A DNA stretch of 64,000 nucleotides, taken from assembly GCF_900167945.1 (NCBI RefSeq), contig NZ_FUZA01000001.1:682001-746000 (forward strand). Direction: 5' to 3'. The DNA is from Dyadobacter psychrophilus. Its GTDB lineage: Bacteria > Bacteroidota > Bacteroidia > Cytophagales > Spirosomataceae. The notes under the pieces are model-generated. The model was not told the origin of the DNA and did not search any database. It saw only the letters and a program-made list of their open reading frames with translations. Shown one piece after another: positions 1-9,374 of the stretch. Numbering within the stretch: the first letter of the stretch is position 1; each line of letters begins with the position of its first letter. The position numbers and the translations under genes are program-made.

Positions 1-202
1 CAGAGGATGGACTATACAGCCTTTCTTTTCAATTGGAATAAACCTGCTTACGGTGGTGGCAGGCATTACGCTGCTGGATGTATCCAACCTGAAAGGCGTT
101 TTGATATTCAACATTATTGTAGCATTCGCCCAATTCCTGGTCAACACAGCGTTTTGCGGCTTTAAAATTTTTAAAACGAAGCATTTGGCATCGGCATCAT
201 GA
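1..202 (+). CDS. C-terminal end of a membrane protein, probably a polysaccharide flippase (partial)
   Basis: The reading frame is open from base 2 to the TGA at 200-202, so only about 66 C-terminal residues are in the window. They contain two hydrophobic stretches (around GINLLTVVAGITLL and LIFNIIVAFAQFLV) and end in a Lys-rich tail. This fits the last helices of a multi-pass transporter. Its position at the head of an exopolysaccharide locus suggests a Wzx-type flippase, which is inference from context. The stop overlaps the next start codon (ATGA), so the two genes are translationally coupled. Confidence 0.55.
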   Translation, partial: RGWTIQPFFSIGINLLTVVAGITLLDVSNLKGVLIFNIIVAFAQFLVNTAFCGFKIFKTKHLASAS

Positions 203-1044
203 TAACCCTCAGCCTGATAACGATTTTATCATTAACCCTAATTGGCCTGTTTATAACTTATAATGTGGGCTTACGCATGTTTCCAAAGGTTCGTTACAAA
301 TCTTACGATCCTATCGAGCGCTGCGAGGAATATGTATATCAGGGAAGTTATGATAAAGTATTTGTAGGCTCGGGATTGATTGGCGAGCTGGACCATTATC
401 TGTCAGAAGGGGCATTTAATTTATGTTTCCCTTATTTCGGGAGCTGCACGGGCCTGGAAATCATTGCATTGTCAGGTAAAGTGCCGGAAGTAGTTTTTAT
501 TGAGACAAACTATATTTTCAAAGGCTCTGATAAAGAGCTTGTTACCCGCATTTTTGAAAAGCAATGGAGAAAGCTGAGGCAAGTTGCACCTTCTTTTCTG
601 AAAAAAAACCGTCCCGACTCGCTGATCAAATCGGCGGTTAGGCAACTATCTAATGCAAGGAGACCTGAAATAACAAGCCCGGATTTTGGACGGCTGAATA
701 CGGAAGAGCTCGACCGATTTTATCGGATTTACAACGAACAGATTGACACACACCACTTTGGTTATATTCTGGAAGAACTGGAAAAGCATTTGGAATACAT
801 CCGGGCACAAGGATGCCAGATCGTATTTTTTGAAATGCCGGTGCATAAGGACTTGTACCACAGCAAATTGCTGGAATATCAAAGAAGCACATTAAAAGCA
901 TTGTTTAACGATAAAAATTACCATTGGATCGAATCAGGCCAGCTGCATGACTACCAGACCATCGACGGCATTCACCTGACGAAGGAAAGCATGTATCGCT
1001 ACGCCAATTTTTTGATGCAAAATAAAAGGACCTTACTCACGTAA
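199..1044 (+). CDS. membrane-anchored SGNH/GDSL-like protein of the exopolysaccharide locus
   Basis: A 281-residue protein with an N-terminal hydrophobic anchor (residues 3-22). A GSG turn near residues 57-59 stands where SGNH hydrolases carry their nucleophile block, and a C-terminal Asp256-x-x-His259 (DGIHLT) resembles the family's catalytic DxxH. SGNH-like proteins in polysaccharide loci often transfer or remove acyl groups on sugars. I infer a similar role facing the periplasm. The fold call rests on short motifs only. It overlaps the upstream gene by ATGA and sits 10 bases from the next gene. Confidence 0.5.
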   Translation: MITLSLITILSLTLIGLFITYNVGLRMFPKVRYKSYDPIERCEEYVYQGSYDKVFVGSGLIGELDHYLSEGAFNLCFPYFGSCTGLEIIALSGKVPEVVFIETNYIFKGSDKELVTRIFEKQWRKLRQVAPSFLKKNRPDSLIKSAVRQLSNARRPEITSPDFGRLNTEELDRFYRIYNEQIDTHHFGYILEELEKHLEYIRAQGCQIVFFEMPVHKDLYHSKLLEYQRSTLKALFNDKNYHWIESGQLHDYQTIDGIHLTKESMYRYANFLMQNKRTLLT

Positions 1045-1054
1045 CCCGTTAAAA

Positions 1055-2002
1055 ATGAATATAGTTGTATGCACCCTTTTTGAAGGTCACTACCATTATG
1101 GTGTGGCCGCTCTGGTCAATTCGCTGTCTAAAAACGGGTTTTCCGGACACATCTATGCGGGCTATAAAGGAAGCATTCCGGAATGGGCAAACGGCAAAAA
1201 GGAGCAGGTGTTACAATGGGAAAATTGCAGTACGATTACCCCTGTGGAAGGCATTACCGTGCATTTCCTTCCCGTAAAAACCGACTTTCATCTTACCAAT
1301 TATAAACCTGGCTTCGTCATTGAACTAATGGAGCAGGTTGAAGACGACGTTGCGGGCGTTTTTTATTTTGACCCGGATATCGTGATCAAATGCAGGTGGT
1401 CCTTTTACGAACAATGGCTGACGCTGGGCGTCCCGCTCGTGCACGAGATTACCAACAACGACATGCCTGCTACCCACCCGGTGCGGGTGCTATGGCGCGA
1501 TTTGATCCGGAAAAATGATCTGGAAGTTACCAATCACATTCATTCATATATCAATGCGGGTTTCTGGGGAATACGCCGGGAGCACGTGGAGTTTGCGCAT
1601 TTATATAAAAAGTTCGTGGAGATATCCGTGACAGATTACAACATGGATCTCAACGATTTCACCTTTGATCTGGACCGCACCAATCCGTTTTTCGCCAAGG
1701 ACCAGGACGCGTTGAACATTGCGGCCATGTGCAGCAGGGTCCCGCTGAGCGAATACGGCCCGGAAGCTATGGATTTTGTTCACGGCGGAAAGGTGATGTC
1801 GCATGCAACGGGCAGCCCGAAACCGTGGAAAAAGAACTATATGCTGAGTTTTCTGAAGGGAAACCCGCCATCGCTTTCAGACAGGGCATATTGGAATAAC
1901 ACCAATGATGCTGTCCGGCTTTATCCCGGTTATTATGTCGGATTAAAACAGCTGGAAATGAAAGTGGCGACTTTCCTGGGGAGATTTTACAAACGGTATT
2001 AA
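1055..2002 (+). CDS. glycosyltransferase, GT-A fold, family 8-like
   Basis: A 315-residue cytoplasmic protein. It begins with a beta-strand typical of GT-A enzymes (MNIVVCTLFEGHY). Asp106-Pro-Asp108 sits in FYFDPDIV, matching the DxD motif that binds metal and nucleotide sugar in GT8-like enzymes. Downstream are NAGFWGI and a KDQDALN segment, both common in that group for the acceptor pocket. It probably adds one sugar to the repeat unit. Donor and acceptor cannot be told from sequence. It lies inside the polysaccharide operon, 10 bases after the SGNH-like gene. Confidence 0.6.
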   Translation: MNIVVCTLFEGHYHYGVAALVNSLSKNGFSGHIYAGYKGSIPEWANGKKEQVLQWENCSTITPVEGITVHFLPVKTDFHLTNYKPGFVIELMEQVEDDVAGVFYFDPDIVIKCRWSFYEQWLTLGVPLVHEITNNDMPATHPVRVLWRDLIRKNDLEVTNHIHSYINAGFWGIRREHVEFAHLYKKFVEISVTDYNMDLNDFTFDLDRTNPFFAKDQDALNIAAMCSRVPLSEYGPEAMDFVHGGKVMSHATGSPKPWKKNYMLSFLKGNPPSLSDRAYWNNTNDAVRLYPGYYVGLKQLEMKVATFLGRFYKRY

Positions 2003-2012
2003 CGGAAAAGTG

Positions 2013-2552
2013 ATGAAAGGATTACTGTCAGAATTCAGATTGTACCTGTGCAACCACTGGATCAAACATATTCCGAGCAACCGGATCAGGCTGTGGTATT
2101 ACCGAAATGTAATGCAGTTCAGCATCGAGAACGGAAGTCACATTTTCATGGGTTGCACTTTCGACTCGGCCAAAAACCTGACCATAGGACGCAATTCCGT
2201 GGTGAATGCCAATTGCAGGATTGATAACCGTGGAAGCATTGTAATCGGCGAGAATGTTTCGATTTCCAACGAAGTATGCATCCTGACAGGAGATCACGAT
2301 ATGGATTCAGACGATTTCCTCGGGCGGGATTATCCGGTACGCATCGGCAGTTACGTCTGGATCGGGACGCGGGCGATGATTTTACCGGGTGTAAATGTCG
2401 GGGACGCCGCGGTTGTAGCGGCTGGCGCAGTGGTAACAAGGCCCGTGCAGCCATATGATGTTGTAGCAGGAGTTCCTGCCAGAAAAATACGCGAACGCGC
2501 TTTTGACAAGGCTTTTAAATATTCAAACGATTACAAAAGACTATTTCAGTAA
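2013..2552 (+). CDS. hexapeptide-repeat O-acyltransferase (left-handed beta-helix)
   Basis: A 179-residue protein from the ATG at 2013; a GTG at 2010 is the alternative start. Residues from about 45 to 155 show the isoleucine/valine-spaced hexapeptide pattern of the left-handed beta-helix (IGRNSV, NRGSIVIGENVSI, IGSYVWIGTRAMILPGV). GDHDMD provides the conserved catalytic His, and VVAGVPARKIR is the usual C-terminal motif. Such enzymes of the WcaF/maltose-acetyltransferase type use acetyl-CoA to acetylate sugar hydroxyls. It is likely a decorating enzyme for this polysaccharide. Confidence 0.8.
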   Translation: MKGLLSEFRLYLCNHWIKHIPSNRIRLWYYRNVMQFSIENGSHIFMGCTFDSAKNLTIGRNSVVNANCRIDNRGSIVIGENVSISNEVCILTGDHDMDSDDFLGRDYPVRIGSYVWIGTRAMILPGVNVGDAAVVAAGAVVTRPVQPYDVVAGVPARKIRERAFDKAFKYSNDYKRLFQ

Positions 2553-2569
2553 GCAGTTTCTAAATTAAA

Positions 2570-3499
2570 ATGTCTATGCTGATTTCCATTTGTATACCAA
2601 CATATTCACGACTGGACTACCTGAAACAATCGGTGCAGAGCTGCTTGGACCAGACGTATCCGAACATTGAGATATGCGTGTCCCAGGACCCCAAAAAGGA
2701 CGGACCCGATCGTGAAATCATGGAATGGTGCCAGCAGCAAATGTTGCAGGTCCCGCTTTTCACTTACAACCTGAATACCGAAAATCTGGGACTGGCAGGC
2801 AACTGGAACGAATGCGTGCAGATCGCTTCCGGTAAATACATGATCATTATCGGGGACGACGACATTCTTTTGCCCGATTTTATCCAGTCGCTTGTAACCG
2901 AGCTGGAAGCCGGGCAAGCGGATGTGGCATTCAGCAATCAGTATTTTATTGATGAAAAAGGAGAAGTCCTGCATGCATATACCGATGAGGCCAATGCTAC
3001 TTACCACCGCAATGACCTTCCTCACGGACGCGTTGCAGATGCGGTAGCCACTGTTTTGAACAACAGCGTGCCGATGTCGGCAGCATTGATCAGACGTGAC
3101 CTGCTCTTGAAATACAATTTTGATACGAGCCTTAACACGCCGGAATTTGAAGTTTTCCTGAGAATTGCCGTCAATGGAGGCAGCTTCATTTATCATTCCG
3201 AAAAGCTCGCCTGTTACCGGGTTCACCCGCTCGCGGCCACATCGGGCGGCCTTACCATTGACAAGTTGCTCCGCAATGTGATCAGTATTGAAGTTCCGTC
3301 CCGGTATCAAAAGCAAAAATATGATTTCGTATCATCCAAACTGATCCCGGGCATTAACATGAGCTTGCGCAGGGGTGATAAAACACTGGCGATGGCATTC
3401 ATGAAGAGCCCATATTATCCGAAAAACAAAATGCATATCCGACTGGCGCAAGCAATGATTTCGACATTGCCTGCGTGGGCCATACAAAAAATTTTATAA
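2570..3499 (+). CDS. glycosyltransferase family 2
   Basis: A 309-residue GT-A enzyme. The N-terminus ISICIPTYSRLDYLKQSVQS is the classic GT2 nucleotide-binding start. IGDDDILLPDF (about residues 95-105) carries the DxD metal/donor motif. The C-terminal third has Lys-rich helices but no membrane span, so it acts on the cytoplasmic face of the inner membrane. It lies 17 bases after the acyltransferase and 9 bases before the next transferase, in one operon. Sugar specificity is unknown. Confidence 0.85.
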   Translation: MSMLISICIPTYSRLDYLKQSVQSCLDQTYPNIEICVSQDPKKDGPDREIMEWCQQQMLQVPLFTYNLNTENLGLAGNWNECVQIASGKYMIIIGDDDILLPDFIQSLVTELEAGQADVAFSNQYFIDEKGEVLHAYTDEANATYHRNDLPHGRVADAVATVLNNSVPMSAALIRRDLLLKYNFDTSLNTPEFEVFLRIAVNGGSFIYHSEKLACYRVHPLAATSGGLTIDKLLRNVISIEVPSRYQKQKYDFVSSKLIPGINMSLRRGDKTLAMAFMKSPYYPKNKMHIRLAQAMISTLPAWAIQKIL

Positions 3500-3508
3500 C
3501 TGCCTGAA

Positions 3509-4651
3509 ATGAAGATACTGTTCATTTGCCCATCCCTTGAAGAAGGATCTGACGGCGTCGGAGACTATGCACGTCGCATGTCGTCCGAGATGATCAGGGC
3601 AGGCCACCAGGCATCCATCATTGCACTGAACGACATGCACCTGGCCGCGCAGCAGCAAGAGCGTATCCAATATGACCGCGGGCTGGCTATCAGGGTTTTG
3701 AGGCTTTCCAGCCGCCTTTCCTGGTCCGAACGGATCACATTGGCAGGTAACTTCATCCGTTTGGCCAGGCCCGATTGGATCAGTTTACAATATGTGCCTT
3801 ATGGGTTTCAAAAAAAGGGATTACCATTTGGTCTGGGCGGATCACTTAAAAAAATTACTGCCGGCATTCCCACGCACATTATGTTTCACGAAATGTGGGT
3901 GGGCATCACCAGGCTTTCACCATTGAAACACAAGCTTTACGGATTTTTTCAGATCAGGATCGCAAGAGAAATGGTAAGGAAGCTCAATCCGCGCATGATC
4001 ACAACCAGCAACAGGCTTTACCAGCTTGTGCTCGAAAATAAGCAGATCAGCGCGCGCGTTCTGCCGCTTTTCAGCAACATTTCATTCATGCCAAAAGATG
4101 CACAGTTCGCGGATTCGGTTTATAAGCAGCTTGGCATATTACCGCACGAGCGCCAACATTATGTGGTCATCGGACTGTTTGGAAGCCTTTATCCGGGCTG
4201 TGATCTGGAGAGCACGATCCGGGATCAATATTTAGCCGCATTGGCTGTGGGCAAGAAGCTCGCTTTTATTGCATTCGGACGCATTGGAGCGAAGGAAACA
4301 TACGAAAAGCTGAAAGCTGAATTTGAGAACCAGGTAACATTTGCCAACCTGGGCGAGTTGCCGGAAGCCCGGGTTTCCACCGTGATGCAGTTACTCGACA
4401 AAGCCATATCCGGCACACCGCGCCAGCATTATGGCAAAAGCGGAGTATATGCAGCCATGAAATTGCACAGGCTCGAAGTGCTGACCTCTTCATGGAGCTC
4501 TATTCCCGAATATGACAGTCAGATCAGCGATTACAACGATTTTCTGGAAGAAAGAGACCCCGAAGAATGGAGCACACAGTACGTTTCAAATGAATTCCTG
4601 AACATGTTAGTCAATAGCAACTCAAAAGCAACAGTGCCAAAATTAACGTAA
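3509..4651 (+). CDS. glycosyltransferase, GT-B fold (family 4/1-like)
   Basis: A 380-residue protein starting MKILFICPSLEEGSDGVGDYARRMS. This is the Gly-rich N-terminal loop of GT4-type enzymes, where a GG/GVG segment contacts the acceptor. It continues through SLQYVPYGF and a second Rossmann half (VVIGLFGSLYPG). The usual E-x7-E donor motif of GT4 is not clear near the end; SGTPRQHYGKSGVYAAMKLH occupies that area. It is therefore a divergent member. Location and close spacing tie it to repeat-unit assembly. Confidence 0.65.
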   Translation: MKILFICPSLEEGSDGVGDYARRMSSEMIRAGHQASIIALNDMHLAAQQQERIQYDRGLAIRVLRLSSRLSWSERITLAGNFIRLARPDWISLQYVPYGFQKKGLPFGLGGSLKKITAGIPTHIMFHEMWVGITRLSPLKHKLYGFFQIRIAREMVRKLNPRMITTSNRLYQLVLENKQISARVLPLFSNISFMPKDAQFADSVYKQLGILPHERQHYVVIGLFGSLYPGCDLESTIRDQYLAALAVGKKLAFIAFGRIGAKETYEKLKAEFENQVTFANLGELPEARVSTVMQLLDKAISGTPRQHYGKSGVYAAMKLHRLEVLTSSWSSIPEYDSQISDYNDFLEERDPEEWSTQYVSNEFLNMLVNSNSKATVPKLT

Positions 4652-4656
4652 TTGAT

Positions 4657-5688
4657 ATGGATCGTTTTCTTACAATTGACTCAAAGAAGGGCGGTAACGG
4701 GGATATTTGGATGCGGCTGGTAGGCTTTTACGCCGTCGCCGATCTGCTGCCCGGTTTCAAACTCCGGATATGCATCCCCTCCTATTTTGGAACACTGGCC
4801 GAATTTGCTTTCGGCGACAAGCTCACCATTGTAACGGACAATTCCTGCAAGTCAGACCTCGAATACACCAACCTGGGAATCAGGCATTTATACAAAGATT
4901 TACTAAAAGGAAAACGGTTTATTTCACCTTATCAGCGGTCTGTTATCCATGATAAGAAAAAGAAAGCATTTAAAGATTATGTCAACACCTGGATCTTCAA
5001 TGCAGCCGACCAGCTGGGGATTGTTCAAATTCCGGCCGCAAAGTGGATTTCCGGCTATCAGGGTTATTTAGACATTATAGGGATCAAAAAGCTGAGACAT
5101 ATTTCATATGATGATTTTACCAATCAGGTGGAAAAGAACCATCCGCGGCTGGTAGAGAAATTCCTGACGCCGGTTCCGGCTTCCAACGATCTCAACATTC
5201 CTGAGGACTTGAGTGAGCACATTGTCATTTTCCCAAATGGAACAGGCAGACAGTTCGTCCCGCTCTGGTGGGCCAAGAAACATATGCCGGACGCTTACTA
5301 CGCCTTTTTTGCAAATGATAATTATGCTGAAACATTCAAGAACGCAGGCTTAAAAACCATACGGTTTTTCCGATCCGAAGACATTGTCAGGCTAGCCCAG
5401 GAAGCAAGATGGACGATCAGCACGGACAGCTTTCCTTCGCACTTGCTGCAAACGGCTATGGACAAATGCACTATTCTGGTTACCGGAACTTTGAAAGGCA
5501 GGATCGTATCGCCCGCATTCAAAGGGAAAGTGGTTGACGCGGATGCAACCTGCCATCCTTGTCTGCACCTGGCCAGAGACCTGCATCCACTTTGTGCTGC
5601 CGGTCACAGTGAATGTATCAACTGGCATATGCACACCTACACGTCCAATATTCTGAAATCTGTATACGAGCTCGCTGGCCATTCCTAA
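4657..5688 (+). CDS. glycosyltransferase family 9-like (heptosyltransferase-type) protein
   Basis: A 343-residue protein starting 5 bases after the preceding stop. The C-terminal half looks like the donor domain of GT9 enzymes: IVIFPNGTGRQFVPL, then ARWTISTDSFPSHLLQTAMD (the heptosyltransferase DS-P-H element). A Cys-rich tail follows (CHPCLHL, HPLCAAGHSEC) like the C-pC...C...C arrangement of some GT9 proteins. The N-terminal half begins DSKKGGNGDIWMRL, a GT9-style GxGD. GT9 members transfer heptose or related sugars. Here the sugar is unknown. Confidence 0.55.
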   Translation: MDRFLTIDSKKGGNGDIWMRLVGFYAVADLLPGFKLRICIPSYFGTLAEFAFGDKLTIVTDNSCKSDLEYTNLGIRHLYKDLLKGKRFISPYQRSVIHDKKKKAFKDYVNTWIFNAADQLGIVQIPAAKWISGYQGYLDIIGIKKLRHISYDDFTNQVEKNHPRLVEKFLTPVPASNDLNIPEDLSEHIVIFPNGTGRQFVPLWWAKKHMPDAYYAFFANDNYAETFKNAGLKTIRFFRSEDIVRLAQEARWTISTDSFPSHLLQTAMDKCTILVTGTLKGRIVSPAFKGKVVDADATCHPCLHLARDLHPLCAAGHSECINWHMHTYTSNILKSVYELAGHS

Positions 5689-5699
5689 CCAATTTGAAA

Positions 5700-6695
5700 A
5701 TGAAAATTTCCGTTTGCATTCCCACCTACAACCAAGCGGCCTACATCGGGCTTACCATACGTAGCGTAATGGTGCAAACTTTATTGCCCGATGAGATCAT
5801 TGTATCGGACGATTGCAGCACGGACAACACCCTTGAAATACTGGAAAAACTAGCCGCTGAAATCAGTATCCTGACCATTATCCGCCAACAAAGCAACAAA
5901 GGCATCGCGGGCAACACCGATGCTTGCCTGCGTGCCGCGACGGGCGATTACATTGTAAAGCTTGATTCGGACGACGCACTTTTGCCCGACTACATCAAAA
6001 CACTTTCAGCATTGCTGACGGAGCATCCGCAGGCAGGTTACGCACATGCGGCCGTTCGCGAGATAGATCACAATGGCCACGCCGGTGAACCCAGAAGGCT
6101 TCTGCGGGGCGCAGGATTCGTCACCAGCGAAGATGCGTTGAGATCGGCATTGAAAGGATATCGGGTTGCCGCAAACATTCTGATGTTTAGAAAAGAGGCG
6201 CTTGAAAAAGTAGATTACATTCAATGCACACAGGATTTTGCCGAGGATTATTTCCTTTCGGTATGCATTGCAAAAGCCGGATATGGCAATGTTTATAGTC
6301 CCAAAATCCTTTCCGCCTACCGGGTCTGGACGGATCAGGGCAATGTACGTAAGCGACGTAAGCTGGCAGAGATCAATGGCCTGAATGCTGTTTTGAGCAA
6401 TGCGATTACGCCCGCTTTCGAGCAGCGCGCCTGGGATTTAAATCCTGTTCTGCGCGCAAAGCAGCATTTTGCTATCACACATTCGGGGTGCCTTTCGTGG
6501 AAAGTTTATAACAAAGAAGAAAAGCGAGAGCTGGAAAATGCGATTCTGAAACTATCGTCGGCACCCGCCACGAAATTTTTTATCTGGAGCCACAAAAACG
6601 GCTTTGGGAAAGTGCTCGAAGTGTACCAGAATTCCGCTGCGACAATCAAACGACACATTAAAAAACTGATTTTAACCAGGCCACAGACCCGATGA
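5700..6695 (+). CDS. glycosyltransferase family 2
   Basis: A 331-residue protein from the ATG at 5700. The frame stays open upstream to 5613, but that part overlaps the previous gene and lacks a GT2 start. KISVCIPTYNQAAYIGLTIR is a textbook GT2 N-terminus, VSDDCSTDNT holds the first Asp motif, and KLDSDDALLPDY holds the DxD. No membrane span is seen. The stop overlaps the next gene's ATG (ATGA at 6692-6695), implying coupled translation. Likely adds a sugar to the repeat unit. Confidence 0.88.
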   Translation: MKISVCIPTYNQAAYIGLTIRSVMVQTLLPDEIIVSDDCSTDNTLEILEKLAAEISILTIIRQQSNKGIAGNTDACLRAATGDYIVKLDSDDALLPDYIKTLSALLTEHPQAGYAHAAVREIDHNGHAGEPRRLLRGAGFVTSEDALRSALKGYRVAANILMFRKEALEKVDYIQCTQDFAEDYFLSVCIAKAGYGNVYSPKILSAYRVWTDQGNVRKRRKLAEINGLNAVLSNAITPAFEQRAWDLNPVLRAKQHFAITHSGCLSWKVYNKEEKRELENAILKLSSAPATKFFIWSHKNGFGKVLEVYQNSAATIKRHIKKLILTRPQTR

Positions 6696-7972
6696 AAGTG
6701 CTTGTCTCACATCCTACCGGTAATGCAAATGTACGTGCAATTGCGAAGGGTTTTGCCGAAGCTGGCAACCTCCATAGCTTTTACACGACCATTGCTACAT
6801 TTCCGGATACGACATTGGATAAGCTCGCGCGTCTGCCGGGATTATCGGAGCTGAAAAGAAGAAATTTCGATGCCGTGCTGCATGCCCGTACCCGCACCTA
6901 TCCCTGGTTTGAAGTGGGCCGGATGATCAGCAATAAAGCGGGTATCAGATCACTGACGGCCCACGAATCCGGTGTGTTTTGTGTTGATAAAGTATATCAC
7001 AGCCTGGATAAATACGTTGCTTCGCAATTGCCCGGCCTTCAAAAAAGTGGCCTGACTGTGGTTTATGCCTATGAGGACGGTGCGCTGGAAACATTCAGGC
7101 AGGCCAAAAAGCTGGGGATCACATGCGTATACGAACTGCCGATCGCCTTCTGGGAAACCAGTCGAAAATTGCTGCTCGAAGAAGCCGTGAGACTTCCTGA
7201 CTGGTCCGAAACGCTCGCAGGGGGCATCAGCGATTCGGAAAAAAAGCTACACCGCAAAAGCATGGAGCTGGAACTGGCCGACATTATAGTTACGCCCGGA
7301 AGCTTTGTCGCTGATTCGCTTGGGTCACTTATAAGTGATAAAAAACTAATCGTATCGCCTTTTGGCTCGCCCGAAAACAATTTATCAACAAAAAAAACAA
7401 CACGTAACAACCGCCCGCTACGCGTGCTGTTCGCGGGGAGCATGGGACAGCGAAAAGGGTTAGCGGACCTTTTTGAAGCAATTAAAATACTGAACACCAA
7501 AGAAATAGAACTGGTCGTATTAGGAAGCTTATTGCGCGAATTGCCCTTTTACCGGAAGCAGCTCCCAAATTTCACTTACGAGCCCACGCGTCCTCATGCG
7601 GAAGTGCTGAGCCTGATGCGCAGCTGTGATGTTTTTTGTTTGCCGTCCATTGTCGAAGGACGCGCGCTGGTGATCCAGGAGGCCATGAGTCAGGGTTTAC
7701 CCGTCATCATTACATCCAATACAGGCGGAAAAGATCTTGTTATAGAAGGTGAAACCGGATTTGAAGTCCCTATCCGAAGCCCGGATGCCATTGCTGAAAA
7801 GCTCAGATGGTTCCTGGATAATCCTAATCAACTTGACCAAATGAGTGCCAATGCACAGCGGCATTCGGCCAGTTATTCATGGGCCGGCTACACGAACAAG
7901 ATCATACTTGAAATAGAAAAATATCTGAAAAAAAACTGCGTAGCAAATGATACGAGCCAATACCTGGGATAG
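6692..7972 (+). CDS. glycosyltransferase, GT-B fold (family 4)
   Basis: A 426-residue enzyme. The C-terminal Rossmann half has RVLFAGSMGQRKGLADLFEA (typical GT4 nucleotide-binding start). Around residues 315-345 is FCLPSIVEGRALVIQEAMSQ, the E-x7-E motif that binds the donor nucleotide, followed by GLPVIITSNTGG. The N-terminal acceptor half is less conserved. The ATG lies inside the stop of the preceding GT2 gene. A retaining transferase of the polysaccharide pathway is the likely role; the donor is unknown. Confidence 0.85.
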   Translation: MKVLVSHPTGNANVRAIAKGFAEAGNLHSFYTTIATFPDTTLDKLARLPGLSELKRRNFDAVLHARTRTYPWFEVGRMISNKAGIRSLTAHESGVFCVDKVYHSLDKYVASQLPGLQKSGLTVVYAYEDGALETFRQAKKLGITCVYELPIAFWETSRKLLLEEAVRLPDWSETLAGGISDSEKKLHRKSMELELADIIVTPGSFVADSLGSLISDKKLIVSPFGSPENNLSTKKTTRNNRPLRVLFAGSMGQRKGLADLFEAIKILNTKEIELVVLGSLLRELPFYRKQLPNFTYEPTRPHAEVLSLMRSCDVFCLPSIVEGRALVIQEAMSQGLPVIITSNTGGKDLVIEGETGFEVPIRSPDAIAEKLRWFLDNPNQLDQMSANAQRHSASYSWAGYTNKIILEIEKYLKKNCVANDTSQYLG

Positions 7973-7982
7973 CTATATTGAA

Positions 7983-9341
7983 ATGGAAGAGGAAATGAAC
8001 CCGGAAATTCTTCGACAGCAAAAGGTTTTGTCCAACATTAAAAAAGGGATATGGCTCTATTTCTGGCTGTTGATCCTGGAAGGAGCATTGCGCAAGTGGG
8101 TGTTTCCGAGCCTGGCCACACCCCTTCTGATCGTTCGCGATCCTGTCGCGATCGGGGTGCTGTTCCTGGCATTCAGGGAAGGCATTTTCACAAGTAATGC
8201 GTACACCATTATCGCCTTGCTGGTAACTTTCGTATCGTTTCTGCTCACGCTCTTTGTTGGCCATGGCGATGTTACTGTGGCTGTTTACGGTGCAAGGATC
8301 ATGCTCATCCAATTTCCGCTCCTGTTTGTGATCGGGACCGTTTTTACGTACGAAGATGCAATAAAAATAGGCCGTGTGCTGCTCATAATCAGCCCTTTTA
8401 TGACCATTCTCATGGCCATGCAATTTTATAGTCCGCAGTCCGCCTGGGTTAACCGGGGGATTGGCGGTGACGTCGCGGGAGGAGGTTTTAGCGGAGCGAT
8501 GGGCTTTTTTCGGCCGCCTGGCACATTTTCGTTCATAACAGGCCTGGCGTCCTTTTATGGGTTTGTTGCCATTTATGTGGTGTTCTTCTGGCTCGATAAA
8601 TCCAGGCAGGTCAACCGCTGGTTGCTGGTTGTTGCCACTGGCTGTATGCTTGCTGCTATCCCGATGTCGATCAGTCGTACGCTACTTTTCGAGGTCGTTC
8701 TGGCTTTCTTGTTTGGTTTGCTGGCAGCATCCCGTCAGCCTAGCTATATTCCGCGCATGGCGGGGACGCTGGTTGCCGGCATTATCCTGTTTGTTCTGCT
8801 TTCCAACTTTGGTTTTTTCCAGACTGCCACCGAAGCATTCATCTCGCGCTTCGAGTCCGCAGACCGCGTCGAAGGCGGGCTTAAAGGAACATTGGGTGAC
8901 CGGTTTTTGGGAGGAATGATTACCGCCGTAACAGAAACTACTGAACAGTCGCTTTTCGTAGGGAAAGGGCTTGGTATGGGCACAAATGCGGGCGCTAAGC
9001 TAATGACAGGAACCAACCGTTTTCTGATATCGGAAGGAGAATGGGGCCGCATCATCGGTGAAATGGGCCTTGTGCTGGGTCTGGCAACAATCCTGCTTCG
9101 CGTCCACTTAATTGCCAGCATGACGATCAACTCCATTCGCGCATTGCGTTCAGAAAATTTTTTACCCTGGATGCTGATCGGCTTTTCGCTCGTCAACATT
9201 CTGCAGGGGCAGTGGGCGCAGCCCGCGTCGCTGGGCTTTGCGGTGCTTTCCGGCGGACTGATACTTGCCGCTTTGAAAGGCCCGGAATACGATGACGACT
9301 TTGAAACAGAGCATATAGAAACCGAAGAAGTTCCCTTTTGA
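7983..9341 (+). CDS. O-antigen polymerase/ligase-like membrane protein (Wzy-type)
   Basis: About 452 residues with roughly ten hydrophobic segments. The frame opens at 7947, but ATGs at 7983 and 7995 avoid overlap with the upstream gene; I chose 7983. A long extracytoplasmic loop (about residues 285-365) includes RFLGGMITAV, LFVGKGLGMGTN and EWGRIIGEMGLVLG. The G-x-G-x-G run and E-x-G-x-x-G pattern are typical of the Wzy_C/WaaL ligase family. The protein likely polymerises or transfers undecaprenyl-linked repeats in the periplasm. Its acidic tail (DDDFETEHIETEE) is cytoplasmic by inference. Confidence 0.75.
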   Translation: MEEEMNPEILRQQKVLSNIKKGIWLYFWLLILEGALRKWVFPSLATPLLIVRDPVAIGVLFLAFREGIFTSNAYTIIALLVTFVSFLLTLFVGHGDVTVAVYGARIMLIQFPLLFVIGTVFTYEDAIKIGRVLLIISPFMTILMAMQFYSPQSAWVNRGIGGDVAGGGFSGAMGFFRPPGTFSFITGLASFYGFVAIYVVFFWLDKSRQVNRWLLVVATGCMLAAIPMSISRTLLFEVVLAFLFGLLAASRQPSYIPRMAGTLVAGIILFVLLSNFGFFQTATEAFISRFESADRVEGGLKGTLGDRFLGGMITAVTETTEQSLFVGKGLGMGTNAGAKLMTGTNRFLISEGEWGRIIGEMGLVLGLATILLRVHLIASMTINSIRALRSENFLPWMLIGFSLVNILQGQWAQPASLGFAVLSGGLILAALKGPEYDDDFETEHIETEEVPF

Positions 9342-9374
9342 AACCCACTACTCATCGTTCACCTAGTTGCTGTT

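Noticed and set aside
2606..3316. 236-codon minus-strand ORF
   Set aside because: It is fully antisense to a clear GT2 gene and its translation has no recognisable motif.
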